From NCBI GenBank assembly GCA_021158805.1, contig JAGGTZ010000096.1, positions 1 through 26,122 on the forward strand: a DNA stretch of 26,122 bases, in the 5' to 3' direction. How positions within the stretch are numbered: position 1 is the first letter of the stretch; every line of letters begins with the position of its first letter. This DNA comes from Thermoproteota archaeon (GTDB lineage: Archaea; Korarchaeota; Korarchaeia; Korarchaeales; Korarchaeaceae). The translations under genes were made by a program, and so were the position numbers. This document shows positions 6,865 through 13,771 of this stretch, one piece after another. The notes below the pieces were generated by a model. That model saw only the letters and a list, made by a program, of their open reading frames with translations, did no database searches and was not told the DNA's origin.

Positions 6865-7607
6865 ATCACTATTTTAGTTCCTACTTCCCCGTCTAGAATC
6901 CTCTTAAGGTCTCCTCTATTATAATATCCTGCTATTATTACTTTTACACCTTTGTGAGCTAACTGGAATGCCCTAGAAAGCTTTCCTAGCATAGAACCAG
7001 TTACATCCTTTACAGCTCTGCTCTCGATTTTTACCACATCGTCTTCGCTGACTACATCAAGTACCCTGCCATCCGGACCAAGCACCCCCGGAACATCGGT
7101 TAGGAATATAACCTCTTTGAGCCCCAGTGGCAACAGGTAGAGAGGAATTTCATCTGCCGACAGCACGTATACTCCACTCAGACAATCAGCAATCAGATCT
7201 CCGTGAGTAAGGGGAATGAACCCTCTTCTTAGGAGTTCGGAGATTGTCTCTAAATGTGCTATAACATGCCCATCCCTTTCTCGGTAGAAAATGGATCTAG
7301 CAGGTACAGGAACCACAGGCACTCCTTCTTCTTGCATTATTAATGAAATGTGACAATTTAACCTGCTGACACTGACAAATACCTCCGATGCTTCAATCTC
7401 ATGTCCCTTAGATAAACCCCTATCTAGTCCGTACTTGGCCACCGGTATGTGTCCAAAGGAGCCAGCTCCATGCGCAAGCACGATATCATTTCCATGCAAG
7501 AAATCCCGGACATCCCGTGATATATCCCTCACTACTTGGTCCCTGACTCTCTGTTCACCGGATCTCTTTTCCGTTATTAGGGAACCTCCTAGCTTGAGGT
7601 AGAACAC
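6861..7607 (-). CDS. ipk: Isopentenyl phosphate kinase
   Basis: Amino-acid-kinase-fold enzyme that phosphorylates isopentenyl phosphate to isopentenyl diphosphate, the last step of the alternative archaeal mevalonate pathway for isoprenoid lipids. Evidence: N-terminal YLKLGGSLIT; HGAGSFGH with the diagnostic histidine (His53) that distinguishes these kinases from relatives acting on carboxylates; THGDL; DVPGVLGPDG; and VTGSMLGK near the C-terminus. 248 residues, normal. GTG start. It shares a 52-bp divergent region with PINA. No other mevalonate gene is nearby. Confidence 0.93.
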   Translation of the reverse strand: MFYLKLGGSLITEKRSGEQRVRDQVVRDISRDVRDFLHGNDIVLAHGAGSFGHIPVAKYGLDRGLSKGHEIEASEVFVSVSRLNCHISLIMQEEGVPVVPVPARSIFYRERDGHVIAHLETISELLRRGFIPLTHGDLIADCLSGVYVLSADEIPLYLLPLGLKEVIFLTDVPGVLGPDGRVLDVVSEDDVVKIESRAVKDVTGSMLGKLSRAFQLAHKGVKVIIAGYYNRGDLKRILDGEVGTKIVI

Positions 7608-7626
7608 GAAAACTTGTCCTCAGTAA

Positions 7627-7638
7627 TAATTTATAACC
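7627..7638. promoter_or_regulatory. Central TATA box shared by ipk and PINA genes
   Basis: AATTTATAACC reads as TATA-like on both strands because its core TTATAA is a palindrome. Its centre (about 7633) is 26-27 nt from the ipk GTG at 7607 and from the PINA ATG at 7660, the expected TATA-to-start distance on each side. Both transcripts could thus be leaderless or nearly so. Confidence 0.5.
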
Positions 7639-7659
7639 CTTTATGGCACCTTTAAGGGG

Positions 7660-9243
7660 ATGAGTAAGGAAGTTTTAGTGATCAGTAAAGATGTGCTGCT
7701 GAGGGCTCTCTTAAGGTATGAGCCGGGGAAATCGATAATTAAAGACTCGGTAATAGTTATACCGTCTGAGATCATGTCTCAAATAGAGGACAGAGCTTCT
7801 CAAGGAGACAGGTTTTCGATTGGTGCCATAACTGAAGTTGTATGGCTAAGGGATTTGGAGAAGGAGGGATACATTAGTAAGGTCTCAATAGAACACCATC
7901 AGTCAAGGGGGCTGAACGCATTAGCTGAGCTAGCGGAAAAGATGAAAGGTAAAGTAATTACTGGCGATAGGGTGGTTACTCTCTCTCTAAGGGCAAGGGG
8001 CGTTGATGTGATTTACATTGGTCCGGAATACGGTGAGTTTAGGCTCTATAACTTCTTTGACGAATCGACTATGAGCATACATCTCAAGGAAGGGGCTCCT
8101 CCAATGGCAAAGAAGGGAAGGCCAGGGGAATTCCACCTAGTAAAGTTATCTGACAATCCTATGGAAGAGTATGAGGTCAGAACGATTGCTTATGAGGTAT
8201 TAGAGAGGGCTAAGACGGATCCAAATGCCTTCATAGAAGTGAAATACGGAGATGCCTACATCATACAGCTGGAAGACTTCAGGATCTTGGTAGCCTTTCC
8301 TCCCTTCTCGGATGGAATAGAGATTACCGCAGTAAGACCTTTGGTTAAGGTAACATTAGATGACTACGAACTAAGCGATAAGTTGAAGAGAAGGCTAAGG
8401 GAGAGAGCAGAGGGCATTTTAATAGCTGGACCACCTGGGGCGGGCAAGACCACCTTTGCCAGCGCTTTAGCAGAATTTTATAGGGCAGGAGGGAAGATCG
8501 TCAAGACAATAGAATCTCCCAGAGACCTCCAAGTTGGTCCTGAGGTAACCCAGTATGGTAGATTAGCAGGCTCCTTTGAGAATACGGCAGATCTCTTGCT
8601 TCTAGTGAGACCAGATTATGTGATCTTCGATGAGATGAGGAAAACTCAGGACTTCAAGATATTTGTGGACATGAGATTAGCCGGTATAGGTATGGTAGGA
8701 GTGATCCACTGCGGGTTCCCAATAGAAGCCATCCAGAGGTTCATCGGCAGGGTTGACCTAGGAGTTCTTCCTCATGTAGTAGATACCGTCATCTTCATCA
8801 AAGATGGAAGGATACAGAAGGTCTATAGTCTTAAGATAACTGTAAAGATGCCGGCTGGCATGAAAGATGTGAGTCTAGCAAGGCCAGTTGTCTTAGTTAG
8901 GGATTTCGAGACAGACTCTGTGGAATATGAAATCTATACATTCGGTGATGAAGTAGTAGTTATGCCAGTAAGAGGTAGAGGTCCTAGACATGAGCTACCT
9001 GAGGGCGTTGAAGCTCCCATAAGATATAGGCTGAGGAAGAGGAAGCATACGATAATCCTTGACTTAGGTCCTGAATTAGCAGAGACGGAGGTTACCCTCT
9101 ACTCAGGGAATAGGGAGATAGCTACATTAATGACAGATGCTAAAGGCAAGATCACCTTGGCTAAAAGTAGCCCTATAGGAAGGAGAATAGTAGAAGCTGT
9201 AAAGAGCGATAGCCTAAGGGTAGTTCCTAGGGAGGAGAGCTAG
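7660..9243 (+). CDS. pina: PIN domain / PilT-type ATPase / KH protein (PINA family)
   Basis: An archaeal three-part protein: N-terminal PIN nuclease-like domain (about 1-150, with acidic residues in ITGDRVV), a PilT/VirB11-like ATPase core with Walker A AGPPGAGKTTF (about 256-266) and Walker B YVIFDEMRK (about 320), and a C-terminal KH-like domain (about 450-520). The Sulfolobus homologue PINA is a hexameric ATPase that promotes Holliday junction branch migration, so a role in recombination or repair is the best inference. 527 residues, normal. The ATG sits 27 nt from a TATA box with GGGG directly before it. The last 17 bases overlap the convergent NadM gene. Confidence 0.9.
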   Translation: MSKEVLVISKDVLLRALLRYEPGKSIIKDSVIVIPSEIMSQIEDRASQGDRFSIGAITEVVWLRDLEKEGYISKVSIEHHQSRGLNALAELAEKMKGKVITGDRVVTLSLRARGVDVIYIGPEYGEFRLYNFFDESTMSIHLKEGAPPMAKKGRPGEFHLVKLSDNPMEEYEVRTIAYEVLERAKTDPNAFIEVKYGDAYIIQLEDFRILVAFPPFSDGIEITAVRPLVKVTLDDYELSDKLKRRLRERAEGILIAGPPGAGKTTFASALAEFYRAGGKIVKTIESPRDLQVGPEVTQYGRLAGSFENTADLLLLVRPDYVIFDEMRKTQDFKIFVDMRLAGIGMVGVIHCGFPIEAIQRFIGRVDLGVLPHVVDTVIFIKDGRIQKVYSLKITVKMPAGMKDVSLARPVVLVRDFETDSVEYEIYTFGDEVVVMPVRGRGPRHELPEGVEAPIRYRLRKRKHTIILDLGPELAETEVTLYSGNREIATLMTDAKGKITLAKSSPIGRRIVEAVKSDSLRVVPREES

Positions 9244-9772
9244 CTACTTTACTCTTGCTATATATCTCTTTTATCCTTCCCTCTAAATCTATTTCAAGGA
9301 GGAATTCCAAGACCGAGGGAGGAACTAGCTCTCTCCAAGACTGATCTCCCTTTAAGATGAGTTCCCTTATCTTAGTCGCAGCGTAGAGATCCCTCTTGAG
9401 GAAAGGTACGTTCTCTACTCGGAGACCAACCTCCCTTAATTCCTTTATCGTTTCAGGATCGTTTGAAAAAGCTATGTCTACCTCTGGTATCCTATCCAAG
9501 ACCATCTTCCCCCAGTGTTCGCTCGGCGACTCTGTATCAGGTACAGAAGACAGCATTATGTCTCCTAATGGAAAGCCTTCTCTCCTTAAAGCCCTTACTA
9601 TCATCTCCATTCTCTCATCTACGGATAGAGGATTTCTAGGGACACAGCAGAACTGTGAACTTCCTATAACTATAACTAGTTCCTTAGCCCTTCCTAGGGC
9701 ATATCTGAAGACATGAAGATGGCCATAATGCAGGGGTTGGAATCTACCTACCACAAGCGCTCTTTTCTTCAT
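9227..9772 (-). CDS. nadM: Nicotinamide-nucleotide adenylyltransferase (NadM)
   Basis: Archaeal-type NMN adenylyltransferase, joining NMN and ATP to give NAD. A small nucleotidyltransferase fold with GRFQPLHYGH (residues 9-18, the HxGH catalytic motif), then GSSQFCCVPRNPLSVDER, and late ATKIRELI in the place of the ISTxR-like motif. 181 residues, typical. ATG start with GGAAGGTG about 7 nt upstream. It is the last gene of a same-strand cluster with pantothenate and Nudix genes but is separated from Nudix by 105 bp that holds a T-run and an inverted repeat, so it may have its own promoter. Confidence 0.94.
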   Translation of the reverse strand: MKKRALVVGRFQPLHYGHLHVFRYALGRAKELVIVIGSSQFCCVPRNPLSVDERMEMIVRALRREGFPLGDIMLSSVPDTESPSEHWGKMVLDRIPEVDIAFSNDPETIKELREVGLRVENVPFLKRDLYAATKIRELILKGDQSWRELVPPSVLEFLLEIDLEGRIKEIYSKSKVASSPP

Positions 9773-9797
9773 CTGAGAACACCTTCCTAGGGGTCAG

Positions 9798-9859
9798 TGA
9801 GGCACCTTTCGGTCATTCTTCCCCGGAGTAACTCCTCCTCATCCCTTTAGTATGCCTCA
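9798..9859 (-). repeat. Inverted repeat with nested hairpin in the NadM leader
   Basis: TGAGGCA (9798-9804) and TGCCTCA (9853-9859) form a perfect 7-bp stem, enclosing a smaller hairpin GGAG-TAA-CTCC (9825-9835). It occupies most of the gap ahead of NadM. If transcription starts downstream of the AT-rich box near 9873, this would be the 5' leader of the NadM mRNA. Function unknown; no riboswitch class was recognised. Confidence 0.4.
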
Positions 9860-9865
9860 TGATCA

Positions 9866-9879
9866 ATTGAAAAATTTTT
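9866..9879 (-). terminator. T-run after the Nudix gene, or NadM TATA-like box
   Basis: The minus strand directly at the Nudix stop reads AAAAATTTTTCAATTG. The T5 run fits an archaeal terminator; the same AT-rich sequence could also serve as a weak promoter element for NadM. Confidence 0.35.
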
Positions 9880-10636
9880 AGGATTCATTAGCACGTTCCA
9901 TCCCCAACAATTTGGTTATCATGCCTATTACTTCGTCCTCAGGAATGTCCTCCTCTATTAGTTGATATTTGTCATATCCTTCTTTTCTATTGTCGAGTTC
10001 TCTTCCCACGAGACATATAGCTTTTCTATACGGGTGCATCTCAAGTTCAACCATCGCCCTAGCTAGATTCTCCATTGTAGCTTCATGAAATACTATTATA
10101 GATCCGTCTGTAAGCTCAAAGATAACTCTATGATGCTTATGTCCCCTAGGAGTGCCGATCAGTACTCTCTTGACATCTCTATTCCTTACGACGAGGAAAA
10201 ATCCCTCTGTAAGCCTGTCTATTAATCTGTAAGTGGATCTTGTTAGGTTCAGTTTCTTGGCCTCAGATAGCTTTATCCACCTGACTTCTTTCGCATCATC
10301 GCCCGGCCTCAAACTACCACCTTTTAGGCGGCATAGATAGTCAATAAGGACGTAGTGATATCGTATGCGACCCTCTTCGTCTCTAACTACCACCTCATCC
10401 GTGTAAATTGGCTTCAAGGCCTCGACCTCCAAGTTAGTTTCCTCCTTTATCTCTCTAATTACTGCCTCTACTAAAGTCTCACCCGGCTCAACAAGTCCTC
10501 CTGGGATGGACCACTGCCCTTTTCCAGGTTCCCTCTTTCGCTTGGTCAGGAGGATCTTCTCATCCTTTATTATGACTCCGCCTACTCCTACTAAAGGAAT
10601 ATCTGGGTACTCCCTTCTAATTCCCGTTTTTCTCAC
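9878..10636 (-). CDS. Nudix hydrolase with an unrecognised C-terminal domain
   Basis: Residues about 10-145 form a Nudix domain, cleaving nucleoside diphosphates linked to another group. The Nudix box runs from Gly47 (GLVEPGE) to REIKEETNL, with catalytic Glu65/Glu66 present and Asn68 replacing the usual Gly. PGKGQWSIPGG precedes it. The substrate cannot be deduced; ADP-ribose, NADH or CoA-type compounds are options given the neighbours. Residues about 148-252 form an extra region rich in charged and His residues (RGHKHHRVIFELTDGSI, FHEATMENLARAMVELEMHP) that I do not recognise. Starts at GTG, overlapping the kinase gene by 20 bases and lying inside a 16-bp palindrome. Confidence 0.87.
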   Translation of the reverse strand: MRKTGIRREYPDIPLVGVGGVIIKDEKILLTKRKREPGKGQWSIPGGLVEPGETLVEAVIREIKEETNLEVEALKPIYTDEVVVRDEEGRIRYHYVLIDYLCRLKGGSLRPGDDAKEVRWIKLSEAKKLNLTRSTYRLIDRLTEGFFLVVRNRDVKRVLIGTPRGHKHHRVIFELTDGSIIVFHEATMENLARAMVELEMHPYRKAICLVGRELDNRKEGYDKYQLIEEDIPEDEVIGMITKLLGMERANES

Positions 10637-11483
10637 CTATAGGTGAGGTATATGAAGCCAGTATTTTAAGAGAAGCACCAATGGCTGTTGCAAACTGGGG
10701 ATCCCGAGGTACTATGGCCTTTCCACCAAACAGACTTATGGGCCTAATAGCTGCCTTAACTACGAGATCATGAGTCATCAAGCCACCTACTAATACTATG
10801 CGATCCTCAAGTTTAACTGATTTCGAAGCAAAGTAAGCGACAGTACCAATGACCTGTCCAACCATATTGACCAAACCAGCTGCTATGTCTTCTGATTTTA
10901 CGTCATCTCCAACCTTTCCAAAGTTGGAAGCAGTTACATCGGGCTCAAGCCTCCCCACAGGTCCCCCAACTATGTCTCCAACGGTTAGATCTACGTTTCT
11001 TGGATCACCTTTTTCCGCCAACTCCATTAGGGAATTTATTGATGTTCTCCTAAGCAACAACCTCCCTAAACCCATTAAAGTGCCTGCTCCTACACCGGTT
11101 CCACCTAAATGTCTTATTCTACACTCGCTGTTGCTCAGTCTGACTTCAACTACCGCGGTACCTGTCCCAGCACTCACGGCAACACATTCTTTAAGACCAG
11201 CTAGATAAGCCCCACCTCGTCCAACTGCCTCAATTTCATCTACTTCCCTCACGGGAAGTCCCAATATCTCATTAGGCAGGGGCCTAGTCTTCCCTCCACT
11301 GACAGCAACTGCCTCAATCCTATCTATTCTTATATTTTGAAGGGAAATGAGCTTTCCAATGGCTCCTGCTGCTGCAGCTAGGGAGTCAGAGGCTACAACC
11401 ACAGTCTTCTCCAATATCCCGGATTCCGATAACAGCACGGCTTTGGTCGTTGTACCGCCCATATCCAGTCCGATTATTAGCAT
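10617..11483 (-). CDS. coaW: Type II-like pantothenate kinase (ASKHA fold)
   Basis: An acetate/sugar kinase-Hsp70-actin fold protein of 288 residues. Motifs match staphylococcal/animal-type (type II) pantothenate kinase in order: phosphate-1 loop GLDMGGTTTKA (5-15), an acidic residue in VDEIEA (Glu83, at the place of the catalytic base), phosphate-2 AGTGTA (105-110), LGGTGVGAGTLMGLG (126-140), KGDPRNVDLTVGDI, and TASNFGKV. It would phosphorylate pantothenate using ATP, the entry to CoA. Most archaea use pantoate kinase plus phosphopantothenate synthetase instead, so this is unusual. A BadF/BadG-like activator ATPase or sugar kinase is the alternative, but the DLTVGDI and TASNFGKV blocks favour pantothenate kinase. 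It lies 4 nt after a vitamin transporter subunit gene. Confidence 0.8.
   Translation of the reverse strand: MLIIGLDMGGTTTKAVLLSESGILEKTVVVASDSLAAAAGAIGKLISLQNIRIDRIEAVAVSGGKTRPLPNEILGLPVREVDEIEAVGRGGAYLAGLKECVAVSAGTGTAVVEVRLSNSECRIRHLGGTGVGAGTLMGLGRLLLRRTSINSLMELAEKGDPRNVDLTVGDIVGGPVGRLEPDVTASNFGKVGDDVKSEDIAAGLVNMVGQVIGTVAYFASKSVKLEDRIVLVGGLMTHDLVVKAAIRPISLFGGKAIVPRDPQFATAIGASLKILASYTSPIGEKNGN
10632..10647. repeat. 16-bp perfect palindrome at the Nudix start
   Basis: CTCACCTATAGGTGAG is a perfect palindrome covering the Nudix GTG start (10634-10636) and the codons just before the end of the kinase gene. In RNA it could pair with itself only with a tiny loop or as a dimer, so a protein-binding operator or coincidence are alternatives. 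Confidence 0.4.
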
Positions 11484-11487
11484 GAAA

Positions 11488-12063
11488 TCACCTCACGGAC
11501 TTCCTTATCACTGAGACTATTGGTGGTACTAGTAGCAAGGCAAACGGAATTTCCCATGCAAAGGTGACGAAGGATATAAGGAGAGCAGCATCTAATGAAA
11601 GAGGAGTGACTTCCTCCTTAAATGGAAGTGGAAATGCCTGACTCCATGCTAGGAGTCCGAGACCAATTATAAGATGACCGACTATTAAGCCAAGGGTTAC
11701 CGCTATCAGATATCTCTTTAAAGAGTATTTCTCAGCTCCTGCCAGCCATCCTACGATATAAAAGCCGATGAAGTTCGATGTCACTCCAACGGTTAGACTA
11801 AGCAACGCATTCCCATGGGTAATCATGTCCGAAATGAATATCCCTATTGCTGCAGATAAACCACCAACTAACCCTCCATAGAGGCATGCAAATGTGGCAG
11901 GGACTACTACAGCTGGCCAGAACCTGACTCCGTAGAATGTGAGACCAAGGTAGCTTACATACCCAACTACAGCGTAAAGGGCACCTCCAATAGCTGCCAA
12001 GGTAAGCTCTTTTATCCTCAACTTACCCTGACCAGTTACACTACCGCATAATAAAAACCTCAC
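11488..12063 (-). CDS. ECF transporter substrate-binding S-component, probably for pantothenate
   Basis: A hydrophobic 191-residue protein with about six membrane segments and the look of an energy-coupling-factor S-component: an N-terminal IKELTLAAIGGALYAVVGY helix, followed by glycine-rich YGGLVGGLSAAIGIFISDMI. S-components bind a vitamin and join a shared ATPase module (EcfA/A'/T), which is not in this window. The pantothenate kinase gene 4 nt downstream suggests a PanT-like pantothenate carrier; this is inference. The frame starts at GTG 12063 overlapping the phosphoesterase stop (GTGA), but a TTG at 12021, giving MRIKELTLAA..., matches S-component N-termini better. Confidence 0.78.
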   Translation of the reverse strand: MRFLLCGSVTGQGKLRIKELTLAAIGGALYAVVGYVSYLGLTFYGVRFWPAVVVPATFACLYGGLVGGLSAAIGIFISDMITHGNALLSLTVGVTSNFIGFYIVGWLAGAEKYSLKRYLIAVTLGLIVGHLIIGLGLLAWSQAFPLPFKEEVTPLSLDAALLISFVTFAWEIPFALLLVPPIVSVIRKSVR

Positions 12064-12689
12064 AGGGTTTTCAGATCGATGGAGATATCTCCCTGTAACT
12101 TAACTATAGCATATCTCCCCCTCATCATCGGTCCTGGGTTCACTATCTTAGTAGGACCAATTTGGTCAATACCGGGGGACTCATGGATGTGGCCACACAG
12201 GCATAGGACAGGCTTTCTCTCCTCTATGTACCTACGAATGGCTTTAGATCCCACATGTAATCCTGAACGAGCCATATCTAGCCTTGTATTGTATGGAGGG
12301 GCATGAACTACTAGGACATCCACATCACCGAGTCCAGCTAATCCCCTTCTGATATCATTCTCGCTGAACTCTATTGGTGTAATAAAAGGGGATTTATTAC
12401 CCCCGCCATGTCCACCAAAAGTCCATTTTGAGTACTCATGTTTTCTAAGATGTATATTTACTCCACCCTCGAGATCCTCTATCGTTAACAGCTTAGGTGG
12501 ATCCATATTGCCAGGGACAAAAAGGACGTAGCCATGCTCTTTAGCAACCCTTACCGCATCTCTAACCTCACTGAGAGATCCATTGGAGAGATCACCTGCT
12601 AAAACTACGAGATCTACATCTTCTCTCTTGAGAGCATCCCTCAATCTCTCAGATCTACCGTGAATATCGGAGGCTAAGAATACCCTCAT
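12060..12689 (-). CDS. Calcineurin-like metallophosphoesterase (YfcE/MJ0936-like)
   Basis: Two-metal phosphoesterase fold of 209 residues. All five metal-binding blocks are visible: SDIHG (Asp8, His10), AGDLSNG (Asp33), PGNMD (Asn61, with Met where GNHD has His), VVHAPP (His129) and CGHIHES (His167, His169). Relatives hydrolyse phosphodiesters or nucleotides; the physiological substrate is usually unknown. First gene of the cofactor cluster, with GTGA overlap to the transporter gene. It might dephosphorylate a pantothenate or nucleotide compound, but that is only positional inference. ATG start with GAGAGAGG upstream. Confidence 0.87.
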   Translation of the reverse strand: MRVFLASDIHGRSERLRDALKREDVDLVVLAGDLSNGSLSEVRDAVRVAKEHGYVLFVPGNMDPPKLLTIEDLEGGVNIHLRKHEYSKWTFGGHGGGNKSPFITPIEFSENDIRRGLAGLGDVDVLVVHAPPYNTRLDMARSGLHVGSKAIRRYIEERKPVLCLCGHIHESPGIDQIGPTKIVNPGPMMRGRYAIVKLQGDISIDLKTL

Positions 12690-12712
12690 AGCATCCTCTC
12701 TCTAATATTAAC

Positions 12713-12724
12713 AGAATAAAAAGA
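12713..12724. promoter_or_regulatory. Central TATA-like box between two divergent genes
   Basis: AGAATAAAAAGA (minus strand TCTTTTTATTCT, close to the archaeal TTTTTATA type). Its centre is about 30 nt from the phosphoesterase ATG (12689) and about 28 nt from the radical SAM ATG (12747). It is the only good TATA candidate in the 57-bp gap. Confidence 0.4.
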
Positions 12725-12746
12725 GCAGCTGGTTAACAGTTAGGGG

Positions 12747-13763
12747 ATGGCTAGAGTAAAGCTCGTAAGGGTAACTAGACGGACAGGTATACCCCTAATC
12801 GGTACTGTCGCCTTCGGATTAATAGACAGGGGAACCAATCTTATACAGGTAAGACCCATCTCTACCTGCGTTTTTTCATGTATATTCTGCTCTACAGATG
12901 CAGGCCCTCATTCTAGAACGAGACAAGCCGAATATATCGTAGAATTGGATTATTTAATGGACTGGTTCAATGCAGTACTGTCTGAAAAAGGGATAGACGG
13001 GGTAGAGGCCCATATAGACACCGTTGGCGATCCCTTTACTTATCCACAGATAGTCCAGTTAGTTGCTAGGCTTAGAGAGTTCTCTGAAGTGAGTGTAATT
13101 TCCTCACAGACCCATGGATCCTTGTTAACCCCCAAGCTAATAAGGGATTTGGAGGAGGCTGGTATGGACAGGATAAATCTAAGCATCGATTCCCTAAATG
13201 AAGAAAAAGCAAGGTTTCTCGCAGGAACCCCTTGGCTGAAGCTTTCTAGGATATTAGAGACCGCTAAAGCCATAGCAGATAGCTCAATGGATCTACTGAT
13301 AGCCCCCGTTTGGGTTCCAGGTCTTAATGACGAAGATATACCTAAACTAATCGAATTCTCTCTGAAGATAGGTGCAGGTAAGAAGTGGCCCCCGCTAGGC
13401 ATACAGAAGTTCGAAGTATATAGGGGAGGAAGAAATCCGAGGGGCGTAAGACCGCTATCTTGGGGGAAATTTTATTCCAAACTTAGGGAGTGGGAAGAGG
13501 AGTATGGTGTGAAATTAATCTTGAGAAAGGAGGACTTTGGCATAAAAAAGGTGAAACCTATTAAAAAGCCCATGAAAAAGGGCGAGATAGTAACTGCTAA
13601 GGTAGTAGCTCTTGGATGGAAAAGAGGGGAGCTACTCGCTTCCTCCAGAGGAAGAGTTATAACGGTCCTAGATGCACCTTCCCTTCCTGAGGGAACCCTA
13701 ATTAGGCTGAGAATAATTAGGGATAAGGATAACATATACTATGGTAGATTTCTTGCTAGGTAG
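12747..13763 (+). CDS. Radical SAM protein (COG2100-like) with C-terminal TRAM-like domain
   Basis: Iron-sulfur enzyme of the archaeal COG2100-like group. Cys41, Cys45 and Cys48 (CVFSCIFC) form the CX3CX2C site for the [4Fe-4S] cluster that cleaves S-adenosylmethionine; HIDTVGDPFTYP and NLSIDSL fit later strands of the radical SAM barrel. Residues about 275-338 (KKGEIVTAKVVALGWKRGE...) resemble a TRAM domain, which binds RNA in MiaB-type tRNA-modifying enzymes. The reaction is unknown; RNA modification is an inference. 338 residues. ATG directly after GGGG, suggesting a very short leader. Its stop is 8 nt before pheS, so it is cotranscribed with PheRS. Confidence 0.85.
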   Translation: MARVKLVRVTRRTGIPLIGTVAFGLIDRGTNLIQVRPISTCVFSCIFCSTDAGPHSRTRQAEYIVELDYLMDWFNAVLSEKGIDGVEAHIDTVGDPFTYPQIVQLVARLREFSEVSVISSQTHGSLLTPKLIRDLEEAGMDRINLSIDSLNEEKARFLAGTPWLKLSRILETAKAIADSSMDLLIAPVWVPGLNDEDIPKLIEFSLKIGAGKKWPPLGIQKFEVYRGGRNPRGVRPLSWGKFYSKLREWEEEYGVKLILRKEDFGIKKVKPIKKPMKKGEIVTAKVVALGWKRGELLASSRGRVITVLDAPSLPEGTLIRLRIIRDKDNIYYGRFLAR

Positions 13764-13771
13764 CACTGTGG

